Both the position numbers and the translations under genes were made by a program. The notes below the pieces were generated by a model. That model saw only the letters and a program-made list of their open reading frames with translations, did no database searches and was not told the origin of the DNA. From Deltaproteobacteria bacterium (GTDB lineage: Bacteria; Myxococcota; XYA12-FULL-58-9; JAFGEK01): DNA of 32,735 nucleotides. Shown here piece after piece: positions 8,719-16,859 of this stretch. Each line of letters begins with the position of its first letter. The first letter of the stretch is position 1. Where the stretch lies: NCBI GenBank assembly GCA_016931625.1, contig JAFGEK010000144.1:1-32735 (forward strand). The letters are read 5' to 3'.

Positions 8719-9488
8719 TACTTGGCCTCATTATATAGACGATAACCAAGTCCACCACCTGGTATTAATTCAACCCCGAAAATATCGCTTAATCTAGGAG
8801 AGGAAAATACTGCTTTTGTAGTATCGTTTATTGCTAACTTACCATTAGCAATAATTAATGTGTGATCAGCTAGTGTAAGTATTTCATCGAGACTATGAAG
8901 TACGGTTATAATACAGCGACCAGCTTGTGCCATTTTTTTTAAGAGAGTTAATAACGTTAAAGCATGAGCCAAATCTAAAGCTGCAGTTGGTTCATCTAGT
9001 AATATTATTTGGGCATTAGTAGCTAGGGCTCTAGCGATTAATACACGTCGTTTTTCGCCATATGATAATTCAGAAAATCTACGCTCTTGCAAATTTTCAA
9101 TATCAGCAGCCTTGATTGCGTCAGTAATAGCAATTTTGTCTTCTTTATTTAAGCTACCTAAACCACTACGATGCATGAATCGACCTTGGGCAACAACAGT
9201 TTGTACTGCAATAGGTGCAGTTAGGAGAGAAAATTGTGGTACATACGATATATGACGAGCTCGTTGCAGTATTGATAATTTAGTAGAATCCATCCCTACT
9301 ACTGAAATTTTTCCGATCGCTGGTAGTAGACCAAGAATAGCTTTAATTAAAGTGCTTTTTCCTGCTCCATTTGGTCCGATGATACCAGTGATTGTGCCGG
9401 GCATTGCCGAAAAGTTAATATTACTGAGCAATGTGCGATTAGCTAACTTAACTGATAAATTAGCAACAGCCAAAGCTGGTTCAACCAT
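8718..9488 (-). CDS. btuD: Cobalamin ABC transporter ATPase
   Basis: A 256-residue FecE/BtuD-type ATPase. Walker A is GPNGAGKST (38-46), the Q-loop lies around VPQF (83-86), the signature is LSYGE (141-145), and Walker B is IILLDE (161-166) followed by the D-loop AALD and a switch histidine in VLHS. It powers import by the BtuC permease. The gene overlaps btuC by 8 bases and btuF by one, so the three transporter genes are tightly coupled. All catalytic motifs are intact. Confidence 0.94.
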   Translation of the reverse strand: MVEPALAVANLSVKLANRTLLSNINFSAMPGTITGIIGPNGAGKSTLIKAILGLLPAIGKISVVGMDSTKLSILQRARHISYVPQFSLLTAPIAVQTVVAQGRFMHRSGLGSLNKEDKIAITDAIKAADIENLQERRFSELSYGEKRRVLIARALATNAQIILLDEPTAALDLAHALTLLTLLKKMAQAGRCIITVLHSLDEILTLADHTLIIANGKLAINDTTKAVFSSPRLSDIFGVELIPGGGLGYRLYNEAK

Positions 9489-10512
9489 GCAATAACTCCC
9501 GGCGTTGTTTGAGAATAAGCAACAAAAACAAGGGAGCTCCGACTAGCCCGGTTACTACGCCAAGTGGCACATGCGTTCGTCCTGGCAATATACGAGTTAA
9601 CAAATCACAAGCAACTAGAAAGGTGCCTCCGGCTAGCGCTGCGACAGGTATAAGACGGCGATGATTAGCGCCGATCCATGGACGCAGGGCGTGTGGCACC
9701 ACCAGTCCTACAAAGCCAATATTACCACATAGTGAAACGGCAGCGGCGGTAAGTAATGCTGTCCAGATAATCCCCCAACGTCTCACTTGTGCAACATTAA
9801 CTCCTAACGAGGCAGCTTCTTCTTCGCCTGAGAGTAAAAGATCAATAGACCGCCCCCAAAACCATGCAGCAATTATACCGAATATTGTCAATGGAAGTGC
9901 CATCAGAACTTGTTGTTTACCTACTCCACCTAAACCACCAAGTGTAAAGGCAACAACGGCACGGCCAAGGTCCCAACTATCTTGGGCAATACTAGTAGCT
10001 AAGGCACCAGCGGCAAGAAACAATGAAGATAAAGTAAAACCAACAAGTAAAAATACTAAGGGGCCACTATAAACTCGACCAACTACTAGCAGTATAAATA
10101 AGGCAATAAGTGCACCGCCTAAGCAACCGAAAGGCAAAATTAACTCTGGCGCAATATGAAATAGTTGACGCGCAAGTATGGCATTTAAGCCAATTATAGC
10201 TAGTTGCCCGCCTAAACTAGCACCACCGGTAGTACCTAAAATTGAGGGACTAACCAAGGGATTACGAAATAGTCCTTGTACAATAACACCACCTACGGCT
10301 AATGCGGCGCCTACCATAAAAGCAGCAACTAACCGAATACCGCGCAACCTTAATAATGTTGATCGCAGCGTTAAATTATCAAGATCAGCTCGACCTAAAC
10401 TTAATGAAAGTGCCCCTAAAACTAGCATGAGTATTACTAAGATCAAGCAAGTTATTAATAGCCTGCTATTACTATCAGCACGCAAGTCCGGGGAGGTAAC
10501 TGTTGTAGTCAC
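9481..10512 (-). CDS. btuC: Cobalamin ABC transporter permease (FecCD family)
   Basis: A 343-residue integral membrane protein of the FecCD/BtuC family with about ten predicted hydrophobic helices. Family motifs include RxxRxxxAxxxGAALAxxGxxxQGLFRNPLVSPSILG near residues 50-90, the cytoplasmic EEAASLGVN coupling segment that contacts the ATPase, and CGNIGFVGLVVPHALR. The start is GTG (10510-10512), 4 bases after the upstream stop, and no good ribosome site is visible, so translation probably depends on coupling. The length is normal. The operon context assigns B12 rather than siderophore transport. Confidence 0.92.
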   Translation of the reverse strand: MTTTVTSPDLRADSNSRLLITCLILVILMLVLGALSLSLGRADLDNLTLRSTLLRLRGIRLVAAFMVGAALAVGGVIVQGLFRNPLVSPSILGTTGGASLGGQLAIIGLNAILARQLFHIAPELILPFGCLGGALIALFILLVVGRVYSGPLVFLLVGFTLSSLFLAAGALATSIAQDSWDLGRAVVAFTLGGLGGVGKQQVLMALPLTIFGIIAAWFWGRSIDLLLSGEEEAASLGVNVAQVRRWGIIWTALLTAAAVSLCGNIGFVGLVVPHALRPWIGANHRRLIPVAALAGGTFLVACDLLTRILPGRTHVPLGVVTGLVGAPLFLLLILKQRRELLHG

Positions 10513-10516
10513 GAGT

Positions 10517-11773
10517 TTAGTATTTGATTACTTGACGTGGGGGTAAATTGTGTTCGGGATCAGGGTTTAAGTTATTAACTTCGGTGCAGGTTGCAGCATC
10601 ACTCGTAGAAAATACGCGCAATTTAGGATCCGTCATTGAACCATCTGTAGCTAATAGTTTTTTGGTGGTAGGATCAGCAAATAAACTACTTAACTGCCAA
10701 CTGCCAGAAGCGGTAAATACGCTGGCAACTTTGTCATTGTTTAAAGATAAGCGCCAAATTTCGTCATTTTGATCATCACCATTACCCATAACCACCACGA
10801 AAATTTGATCGCTATCCATGGCTGCAACGGTCATACCAGAAACTGTGCGATTGGCAAAAATATTATAATTATAACTTTTTGCAATAGTTGGTGGTGAAAC
10901 ACTAATATCTACAGCAACAATACCAGCAGTTTCAGATTGGGGTTGGCTATCGCTATAAAGTCCATAGCAAGCGATTATTAAATTTTGCGCTTCATTAATG
11001 TAGGCCATAGCCTCACAATCGAGAAATGGTAGCTCGATACTGTCAGTAATTGTATCGGTTTCGGAATCAATTACAATCAAAATACTAGGGGCGGCCGTGT
11101 CATAAAATGCAGAAATTCGACCAAGAGTAAGATAAACCATATTGTCAATAAGCATCAGTTGTGCTGGTCGTGCTAATACACTAGCATTATCAACAGCGGC
11201 GATTATTTCTGATAAATCAATGTGACCAATAATACTTGGGGTACTAGGATCGATAATTAGAATATCATCACCACGTTCAAGATCGTTAACATCAGGTTCT
11301 TCACTATTATAAGAAGCATTTTGAGCAAAACGAGTCACGTATGCTTTAGTTGTAGAAAGCGTGAGCACATCACGGGGATTAGCATAAAAATTACCAGAGC
11401 CAGTTGTTCCCACCGCGAGTTGCGCACGAACAGAACAGGTGACCGGATTGAGCCAAATGATTGCCGAATTGCTGCGATCGATAAGTACCAGTTCTGATTT
11501 GTCGTTTTTAGGAGTACTTGCGAGGACGACGTCGCCTGATAATGCTTGTGATAATTCAGGTGTTTGTGAACCAGAGCTAAGACAATTACTCTGTGCTAAG
11601 GTAAAATCGTCATTTAACAAACTAATGCTCGTACTTTCATAGTCGCTGTTGACAACAGCTATACCAGAAGCTGGGCCGCCTTTGTTTAGTAGGTTTTCAT
11701 CTTCAGGGCAGCCAGCCAAAGTAAATGAAATAAATATAGAGAAAGCTGTAAAGAAATAATTGTGGAACTTCAT
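10517..11773 (-). CDS. Beta-propeller lipoprotein in the B12 operon, BtuG-like candidate
   Basis: A 418-residue protein with a lipoprotein signal peptide: lipobox LAGC with C22 and an acidic mature start (CPEDE). The mature part shows repeated blades of the YncE or seven-bladed propeller type, with units such as ILIIDPSTPSIIGHIDLS and ILIVIDSETDTITDSIELP, and an NPRDVL...KAYVTRF stretch common in that family. It lies between btuB (3 bases away) and btuC (4 bases away) under a cobalamin riboswitch, so a role in B12 capture is very likely. In Bacteroides, BtuG is a surface beta-propeller lipoprotein that binds B12 and partners with BtuB. The functional equivalence proposed here is an inference. 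Surface or periplasmic location is not decided by the sequence. Confidence 0.75.
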   Translation of the reverse strand: MKFHNYFFTAFSIFISFTLAGCPEDENLLNKGGPASGIAVVNSDYESTSISLLNDDFTLAQSNCLSSGSQTPELSQALSGDVVLASTPKNDKSELVLIDRSNSAIIWLNPVTCSVRAQLAVGTTGSGNFYANPRDVLTLSTTKAYVTRFAQNASYNSEEPDVNDLERGDDILIIDPSTPSIIGHIDLSEIIAAVDNASVLARPAQLMLIDNMVYLTLGRISAFYDTAAPSILIVIDSETDTITDSIELPFLDCEAMAYINEAQNLIIACYGLYSDSQPQSETAGIVAVDISVSPPTIAKSYNYNIFANRTVSGMTVAAMDSDQIFVVVMGNGDDQNDEIWRLSLNNDKVASVFTASGSWQLSSLFADPTTKKLLATDGSMTDPKLRVFSTSDAATCTEVNNLNPDPEHNLPPRQVIKY

Positions 11774-11776
11774 AAT

Positions 11777-13942
11777 TTACATACCTTGTGATAAGTTCGA
11801 TGTTGTAACATCGAGGTTGATATAAAAACTACGACCAGGTAAGGGATAACCGATTAAATCTGAAACTTGTGTATTGCTAATATTTTTTACGCTCGCCATA
11901 ATACGTATATGGCTATTAACGCTATTTAGATATACTCCGGCGCTAAATAATAAACGCTGGTTTATTTGCACCATGTTAGTAGGGTCGGCATAATTATCAC
12001 TGGTATAATCAGTATCGACATACGCTCCAATATTTAATTGTGATGTTATATTAAATTCTCTAACTTCAAACCGAGAATATGAGCGCAATTTAGGACGTAA
12101 AGGTAATTGTTTGTTGTAGTGAGCTTTTATATCTGAAATATCACGACTATCAGTATAAGTAACTTGTGAAATTAATTGCAAATATTTATAAAGACGTATC
12201 TGCATTGAAGATTCAAGGCCATAAATACGAACCTGCCCTGCATTATATGCACGAACCTGCCCTTGAGTATTTTGCTTATATTGAATGAGTTGATGAACAT
12301 AGCTACCAAAAGCCGCTATGTCGAAGATCACTTTGTTGCTATTAGTATTAACTTCATAATTGGCGCCAGCATCAAAATTATATCCCCATTCTGGATCAAG
12401 TTTGAGATTACTTAAAATGAAGCTATTATCGCCATAAAGTTCTATTAAGGATGGTAAACGTGCATAGCGACCAACATTTGCTCGTAGATTTAAATCTGTA
12501 AATGGTTTTTGTAATAGGGCCAGTCTGACAATAGGTAATTTATGCTCAATTGAGTGATTTGCTTTTTGCAGAGTAAAAAAAGCATCACGACCGGCAATAG
12601 TTTCGCGTGAAAATTCAAAACGTGCTGATGGGGTAATTTTAAGATTAATAGGCGCTACGATTAATTCTGTTTGTAATCCAGCAGCAGTAAAAACATGACT
12701 AGCTTTAACATTCGCAACTTGACTTGCAATAGTATTTGTAAGGTCACGTGGCAAATATTGTTCGTAACGGGTGTCAACAACACTGCTGAGTTTTACTATT
12801 GTTGTTAAAGGAATCGTCAGATGCCAAGTAGCCCCAGTGGTGTTAGTAGTATCGCGAGTATCGCCGGGCAGTGGTAATATTTCTAAGCGAGGATCATAAC
12901 GACGCTTTTCGGTTGTACCCGCATATGCCAATATTTGCATCGGCTCATTGTTAACAAAATCAGGACGCGACTTAAAAACCAGGGAAGCTAAAAAACGTCT
13001 GGTATCAAAAGCCGCTTGAGTGAGTGGATAAATACCATACCCCGGTAAACCCTGTTCGCGGGTGAATGCAGAAAGATTAATAATTAATTTACGACTATCA
13101 CCGAAATCAAAAGCTCCTCTAAGCAAGCCGCTAGCTTGTTGTAATTCATTATTTTGGCGTCGTAGTTTTTGATCATCATTAGCAGTGTACCTAGTGCCAT
13201 TATCTGAGTTATATATGAAATTGCCGTTGGCATTTAAGGCTTGAGCACCAGCATATAATTTTAAATTTTTAAAAACTAAAGTTCCTCGAGCTTCGGCTAA
13301 TTCTTGGCCAAAAGAACCAGCACCCAAAGAAACCCAAGCCCCAGTTTCTCTAGGTGAACGCGTGTTAATTGCAACAACTCCTCCAATTGCCGAGGAGCCA
13401 AAGGCTAAAGGACTCATACCACGATATACTTCAATACGTTCAATATCGCCTATTGGAATGGTGCTAAGATCAACCCCACCGCCAACTGCTGAGTTCAAAG
13501 GAACACCGTCGAGATAAACCAATACCTGGTTAGCGCTTGAGCCGCGCAGTGATAATGTTGCAAGTGAACCTAATCCACCGAGTTGAGAAACGGTTGCACC
13601 AGGTAACTCAGTAAGTAGTTGTGGCAGCGACTCGCCGCTGCGAGGTGTGCGCGTTTCATTAATCACCGAAGCTGAAGCTGAGTCGTCTTCTCGTGGAGAG
13701 GGGTCTGTAGCTGCAGTTGTACGTACTACCGTCTCAAAATCAGCATCAGCGATATTGTTATATTGAGAAGAAAGTGAAACCAGTTGTTTACTTGTTAATG
13801 AAGATGGCACAACTATAGTCGCCTTGCCTTCATCAGCGAACACTTTATTTGGTGCGCTAAAAATAGCAGATAAAAATAAAACTATTTTAATTACGCCAAG
13901 GTGGACGAAATCCGCGCCCTTATGGCTAACTACAGCCCGCAT
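11777..13942 (-). CDS. btuB: TonB-dependent cobalamin receptor BtuB
   Basis: An outer-membrane receptor of about 721 residues. It has a signal peptide, a TonB-box-like stretch (ETVVRTT), a complete plug domain (PQLLTELPGATVSQLGG, SLRGSSANQVLVYLDGVPL, RIEVYRGMSPLAFGSSAIGG) and a long 22-strand-type barrel rich in aromatic residues. The barrel carries the TonB-receptor C-terminal features NISNTQVSDLIGYPLPGRS and FYINLDV. The open frame can start at a GTG at 13955-13957. I prefer the ATG at 13940-13942 because AAAGAGAAAG precedes it and nothing precedes the GTG. It is the first gene after the cobalamin riboswitch, which strongly supports cobalamin (or cobinamide) as ligand. Confidence 0.9.
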   Translation of the reverse strand: MRAVVSHKGADFVHLGVIKIVLFLSAIFSAPNKVFADEGKATIVVPSSLTSKQLVSLSSQYNNIADADFETVVRTTAATDPSPREDDSASASVINETRTPRSGESLPQLLTELPGATVSQLGGLGSLATLSLRGSSANQVLVYLDGVPLNSAVGGGVDLSTIPIGDIERIEVYRGMSPLAFGSSAIGGVVAINTRSPRETGAWVSLGAGSFGQELAEARGTLVFKNLKLYAGAQALNANGNFIYNSDNGTRYTANDDQKLRRQNNELQQASGLLRGAFDFGDSRKLIINLSAFTREQGLPGYGIYPLTQAAFDTRRFLASLVFKSRPDFVNNEPMQILAYAGTTEKRRYDPRLEILPLPGDTRDTTNTTGATWHLTIPLTTIVKLSSVVDTRYEQYLPRDLTNTIASQVANVKASHVFTAAGLQTELIVAPINLKITPSARFEFSRETIAGRDAFFTLQKANHSIEHKLPIVRLALLQKPFTDLNLRANVGRYARLPSLIELYGDNSFILSNLKLDPEWGYNFDAGANYEVNTNSNKVIFDIAAFGSYVHQLIQYKQNTQGQVRAYNAGQVRIYGLESSMQIRLYKYLQLISQVTYTDSRDISDIKAHYNKQLPLRPKLRSYSRFEVREFNITSQLNIGAYVDTDYTSDNYADPTNMVQINQRLLFSAGVYLNSVNSHIRIMASVKNISNTQVSDLIGYPLPGRSFYINLDVTTSNLSQGM

Positions 13943-14037
13943 TACTTTCTCTTTCACGCGGGATTAAATAGAGGGGCCAAATGCGCTAAAAAGGAAGCAT
14001 TCGGTACCCACTTGTCCGCGAGAAGGTAACCAAAACG

Positions 14038-14235
14038 ACAGCAGGCAGGTCTCCTGGCTTGTGGAATGCTTTGGTATATTATCCAAAGCTAGCTAAAGGC
14101 GCCTTCCCGATTCTTTTTAGTAGAATCAGTGGCATGATGCTTTAGCTTTTGCCCACTTACAGTGGCGGGACCGCGCCGGATTTGCACCGGCTTCCCTCTT
14201 TGCTAACCCTTTTTTAAGGTTTAGCACCTGCAGTC
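14038..14235 (-). ncRNA. Cobalamin (B12) riboswitch
   Basis: Read on the minus strand, this leader has the hallmark parts of the AdoCbl-type riboswitch in order: a 5' GCAGGTGC element, GGGAA, the CCGGTGCAAATCCGGCGCGG core, CCCGCCACTGTAA, and the B12 box GCCAGGAGACCTGCC close to the 3' end. GCAGGT near the 5' end can pair with ACCTGC at the 3' end to close the fold. It lies about 95 bases before btuB and should switch the operon off when B12 is plentiful. A TTGACT -35-like hexamer lies at 14290-14295 upstream, without a convincing -10. The rest of the gap (14236-14503) is AT-rich promoter space with no gene seen. Confidence 0.95.
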
Positions 14236-14503
14236 ACAAAAGTTTAATTTTCAAAAAGCGAACGCAACGTATGTGTTTGGATAGGTAGAAGTCAAGATGG
14301 GTCGAGTTATTATTAGATCAAATCATTGTATGTGTATTACGATAATCTTAGTATACCTATAAAAATCGATACACCTATAATTAAAGCTAATCATTGATAG
14401 GTTTGATAAATTTAGTAAAAATGGTGAAAAGTTGATGAGAAATTTTTATAGTATTAATGGTGTCGCTTGACGAATCGCAGCAATACGAGTAAGCGAGCGC
14501 CCC

Positions 14504-16252
14504 ATGAATTTAGCTGTATCAATAAGCTGGTGTTTATCTGCGTTGCGAACATTGGGGCGATGGTGGCGGCCTTTAATATTATTCATCATTTTACCAATAG
14601 TGATTTTGCATGTAGTTTTGCATAGTGATTATGTTGGCTACTGGCTTAATAATAAAGCTGAAAATGCTTTTACCAAACATGGAGTTGCTTTTAAGGCGTC
14701 TAAGCCAGCTCAAATCCAATGGCCGGGTAAAGTGGTTTTTCATGATATTGAGGTAGGTTGTGACGATTGGCAATTAAATGCAACTCAAATCTCAATACAG
14801 CCGACTTTATCTGCTTTGTTTCATGGTTTTTTTACTGACGAAATAAATATTAAGGTTAACCAGGCCAGTTTGCATACTGATAATTTTTCATCAGATCTTA
14901 ATTGGCATGTTGATAGTGGTGAGTTTTCAGTTAAACAGTTGCATGATGATTGGCGCATATTTGCTAATTTGTATTTTAAGCACGGTAGCAAAGCATTATT
15001 AGCTGCCAGCATTGCCAAAAAAATTAGAGTGCAAATAGCCATACAAGATGCACAATTTGAAGATCTTCCTCCTTTATTAATAAAAAAATTAGCTAAAAAC
15101 TTAAGTGGCAAATGGTATGGAATAGTAGCTTTACAGTCAGCACGTGATCTAAAAAATATTAATCTCGCTCTGCGGTTATATACTAAAAACTTAAATATTT
15201 CTGATTTAAGTAATGAGATGTTAGAAATTGGTCCAGTAGTATTAGATATTAACGCCTTAGCAACTTTCAATCGTAGCGAGCAGCAACTTAATTTTTCTTC
15301 AGCTAACATTGCATTAGGACCACAACGAGAATTACGAGCCTCGGTTTATGGTTATGCAAACTTGAAAAAAGAAGGTTTGTTGCGCTTACATGCAAATGTA
15401 CATGCACCAGAAATGAAGCATCTATTAGCAGTATTGCCGCAAACATTGCAGCTACCATCAGATGCACCAAAAGCTAACGGTATATTTAATGCAAAATTTG
15501 ATATAAATGGCTCATTTCATAAACCTTTAGATTGGCAAATAGTTGCAAAGCTTGATCTTAAAGGTATGCGGTCAACTACTATAGATTTAAATTTAGCTAA
15601 GTTGAAACATTCGTTTACTTATCAAACGACCAATGCCTTTGGCGAAAACTATAGTTTTATAGTCGGACCAGAACGAGACCTATTTGTGCCACTGGCGCAA
15701 TTACCATCATATGTCGCCGATGCCGTAACCACCAGTGAAGACGCTGGCTTTTTCGCACATCAAGGTTTTGATTTTAATGAAATCAAAAATAGTGTCTTTG
15801 CTGTTGTGCAAGCTGGCAAAGCAGTACGTGGCGGCTCTACAATTACTCAGCAGCTAGCAAAAAATTTATATCTATCTAAAGAGAAAACTTATGTACGCAA
15901 AATACGCGAGGCCTTAATTGCCTTAGCGCTTGAAAGCAATCTTACCAAACATCGTTTATTAGAAATTTATCTTAATATTATTGAGTGGGGACCGGGGATA
16001 TATGGTATCGGCGCTGCGGCGCAATATTATTTTAATAAAGATGCAAGAGACTTAACACCACGCGAGGCAGTATATTTAGCTAGCGTCATTCCAAACCCCT
16101 TACGCTATTATCGGCAGAAAATACGCGAGGATGTCAGTTTAGCCTGGAGCAACCGTCTAGATAGCATTCTCACACGTATGAGTGAAAGAGGCAGACTTGA
16201 CGCACAAAGTTATGTCCATGCGCTGGATGACCAGTTAAATTTTAACAACTAG
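14504..16252 (+). CDS. Peptidoglycan glycosyltransferase (GT51) with AsmA-like N-terminal region
   Basis: A 582-residue protein. One transmembrane helix lies at about 22-42, followed by a periplasmic beta-rich stretch of about 340 residues that reads like an AsmA/DUF748-type repeat region. The GT51 domain runs from about 395 to 550. GT51 motifs are intact: SEDAGFFAHQG with catalytic Glu412, GGSTITQQLAKN (443-454), RKIREALIAL, and the HRLLEIYLNIIEWG helix with its second glutamate. There is no transpeptidase domain, so it is a monofunctional glycan polymerase acting on lipid II. The usual MtgA is only about 240 residues, so the N-terminal addition is notable. No strong ribosome site is seen; the ATG precedes a good membrane anchor. 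The neighbours are unrelated. Confidence 0.88.
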   Translation: MNLAVSISWCLSALRTLGRWWRPLILFIILPIVILHVVLHSDYVGYWLNNKAENAFTKHGVAFKASKPAQIQWPGKVVFHDIEVGCDDWQLNATQISIQPTLSALFHGFFTDEINIKVNQASLHTDNFSSDLNWHVDSGEFSVKQLHDDWRIFANLYFKHGSKALLAASIAKKIRVQIAIQDAQFEDLPPLLIKKLAKNLSGKWYGIVALQSARDLKNINLALRLYTKNLNISDLSNEMLEIGPVVLDINALATFNRSEQQLNFSSANIALGPQRELRASVYGYANLKKEGLLRLHANVHAPEMKHLLAVLPQTLQLPSDAPKANGIFNAKFDINGSFHKPLDWQIVAKLDLKGMRSTTIDLNLAKLKHSFTYQTTNAFGENYSFIVGPERDLFVPLAQLPSYVADAVTTSEDAGFFAHQGFDFNEIKNSVFAVVQAGKAVRGGSTITQQLAKNLYLSKEKTYVRKIREALIALALESNLTKHRLLEIYLNIIEWGPGIYGIGAAAQYYFNKDARDLTPREAVYLASVIPNPLRYYRQKIREDVSLAWSNRLDSILTRMSERGRLDAQSYVHALDDQLNFNN

Positions 16253-16276
16253 TGAATAATTAAACTTTAACTAGTT
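16247..16276. terminator. Possible bidirectional terminator stem
   Basis: AACTAGT (16247-16253) and ACTAGTT (16270-16276) form a 7-bp stem with a 16-base AT loop. The stem covers both stop codons of the convergent glycosyltransferase and 80-residue genes, with an A-rich run after the right arm and T-rich DNA before the left. The stem is short and AT-rich, so this is tentative. Confidence 0.35.
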
Positions 16277-16513
16277 AAAACGTTTGTCTTTTTGACCGCT
16301 TTTGGCCCAAGCAATGCTTTTATCAAGGCTTTCTTTGAGATTGTAATAGCGACAGGCATGAACTGATAGTTGCACACCAAGTACTTTGTTTAGGTTTTGA
16401 AATAACTTTACTTCTTCATTAGTACATGGCTTTGAACCATTTCGAGTGTTGATTTGATAAAGGCACTCTGTGTGTAATTCATTAGCCTTTTTTAGCCATT
16501 CAACTTTTTTCAT
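16271..16513 (-). CDS. Small protein of unknown function (80 residues)
   Basis: A short, basic, probably helical cytosolic protein (begins MKKVEWLKKANELHTECLYQ) with three cysteines (in TECLY, KPCTN and HACRY). There is no signal peptide or membrane segment. A strong ribosome site (GGGAGAG) lies about 5 bases before the ATG, which is the main reason to accept it as a gene. It is convergent with the glycosyltransferase gene and is followed upstream by a 340-base repeat region. No family is recognised. Confidence 0.6.
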   Translation of the reverse strand: MKKVEWLKKANELHTECLYQINTRNGSKPCTNEEVKLFQNLNKVLGVQLSVHACRYYNLKESLDKSIAWAKSGQKDKRFN

Positions 16514-16574
16514 GTATCTCTCCCAAGTGAAAAACTACTAGTGTATGAACTTTTAAACCAATAGCAACACATAA

Positions 16575-16620
16575 GTCATCTAAAACGAACGTTTCATCCA
16601 TGTCATCTAAAACGAACGTT
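16575..16620. repeat. Direct repeat of 19 bp, two copies
   Basis: GTCATCTAAAACGAACGTT occurs at 16575-16593 and again, identical, at 16602-16620, 27 bases apart start to start. It lies upstream of the 80-residue gene (about 60-105 bases before its ATG), so it could be a regulator site. It could equally be part of the repeat cluster that continues to 16752. Confidence 0.7.
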
Positions 16621-16644
16621 AGTGAGGAGAGATCTTAAAAACTA

Positions 16645-16752
16645 AGATTTCTCGCTGCGCTCGAAATGACAACGATGAACGCTCAAAATAACAACTATTA
16701 GAGCTTACAATAACAGCTATAAGCATTTGCAATGACAGCTATTATAAGAAAC
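16645..16752. repeat. Imperfect palindrome plus 22-bp degenerate tandem array
   Basis: The block opens with AGATTTCTCGCTGCGCTCG (16645-16663), part of an imperfect palindrome. Four units of exactly 22 bases follow, starting at 16665, 16687, 16709 and 16731, each beginning AATgACa or AATAACa and continuing with a variable ...GCTAT/GCTT core. The first unit overlaps the end of the palindrome (GAAATGAC). To my knowledge, sequences like the palindrome recur as abundant intergenic repeats in several bacterial phyla. The rest of the 16514-16855 gap shows no gene. Confidence 0.7.
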
Positions 16753-16844
16753 TACAAACAAGGCTAGAGCTTTGGCTGAATTAGTTACGCAAATTAGAAA
16801 AAATGATGAGAGACCACAAAATAGAAAAAAAGGGGATCTTAATT

Positions 16845-16859
16845 AGGGGGTGTCCCTAA
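16845..16859 (-). repeat. Dispersed 15-base motif, copy 3, containing the leuD stop
   Basis: On the minus strand this reads TTAGGGACACCCCCT and continues with AATTAAG, giving perfect 6-bp arms TTAGGG/CCCTAA around a 5-base loop. The leuD stop codon (TAG, 16856-16858) is inside the left arm. A run of seven T follows about 11 bases further along the minus strand, so it may also act as a terminator for leuCD. Confidence 0.75.

Noticed and set aside
14457-14492. 11-codon leader peptide before the glycosyltransferase gene
   Set aside because: It has no ribosome site and no regulatory codon run; a chance frame is more likely.
14821-15309. 162-codon minus-strand ORF inside the glycosyltransferase gene
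   Set aside because: It lies wholly inside a well-supported gene, is rich in Leu/Ser/Cys as expected for an antisense frame, and has no start signals.
16575-16752. CRISPR array
   Set aside because: The units are directly adjacent without spacers and are degenerate, and no cas genes are present.
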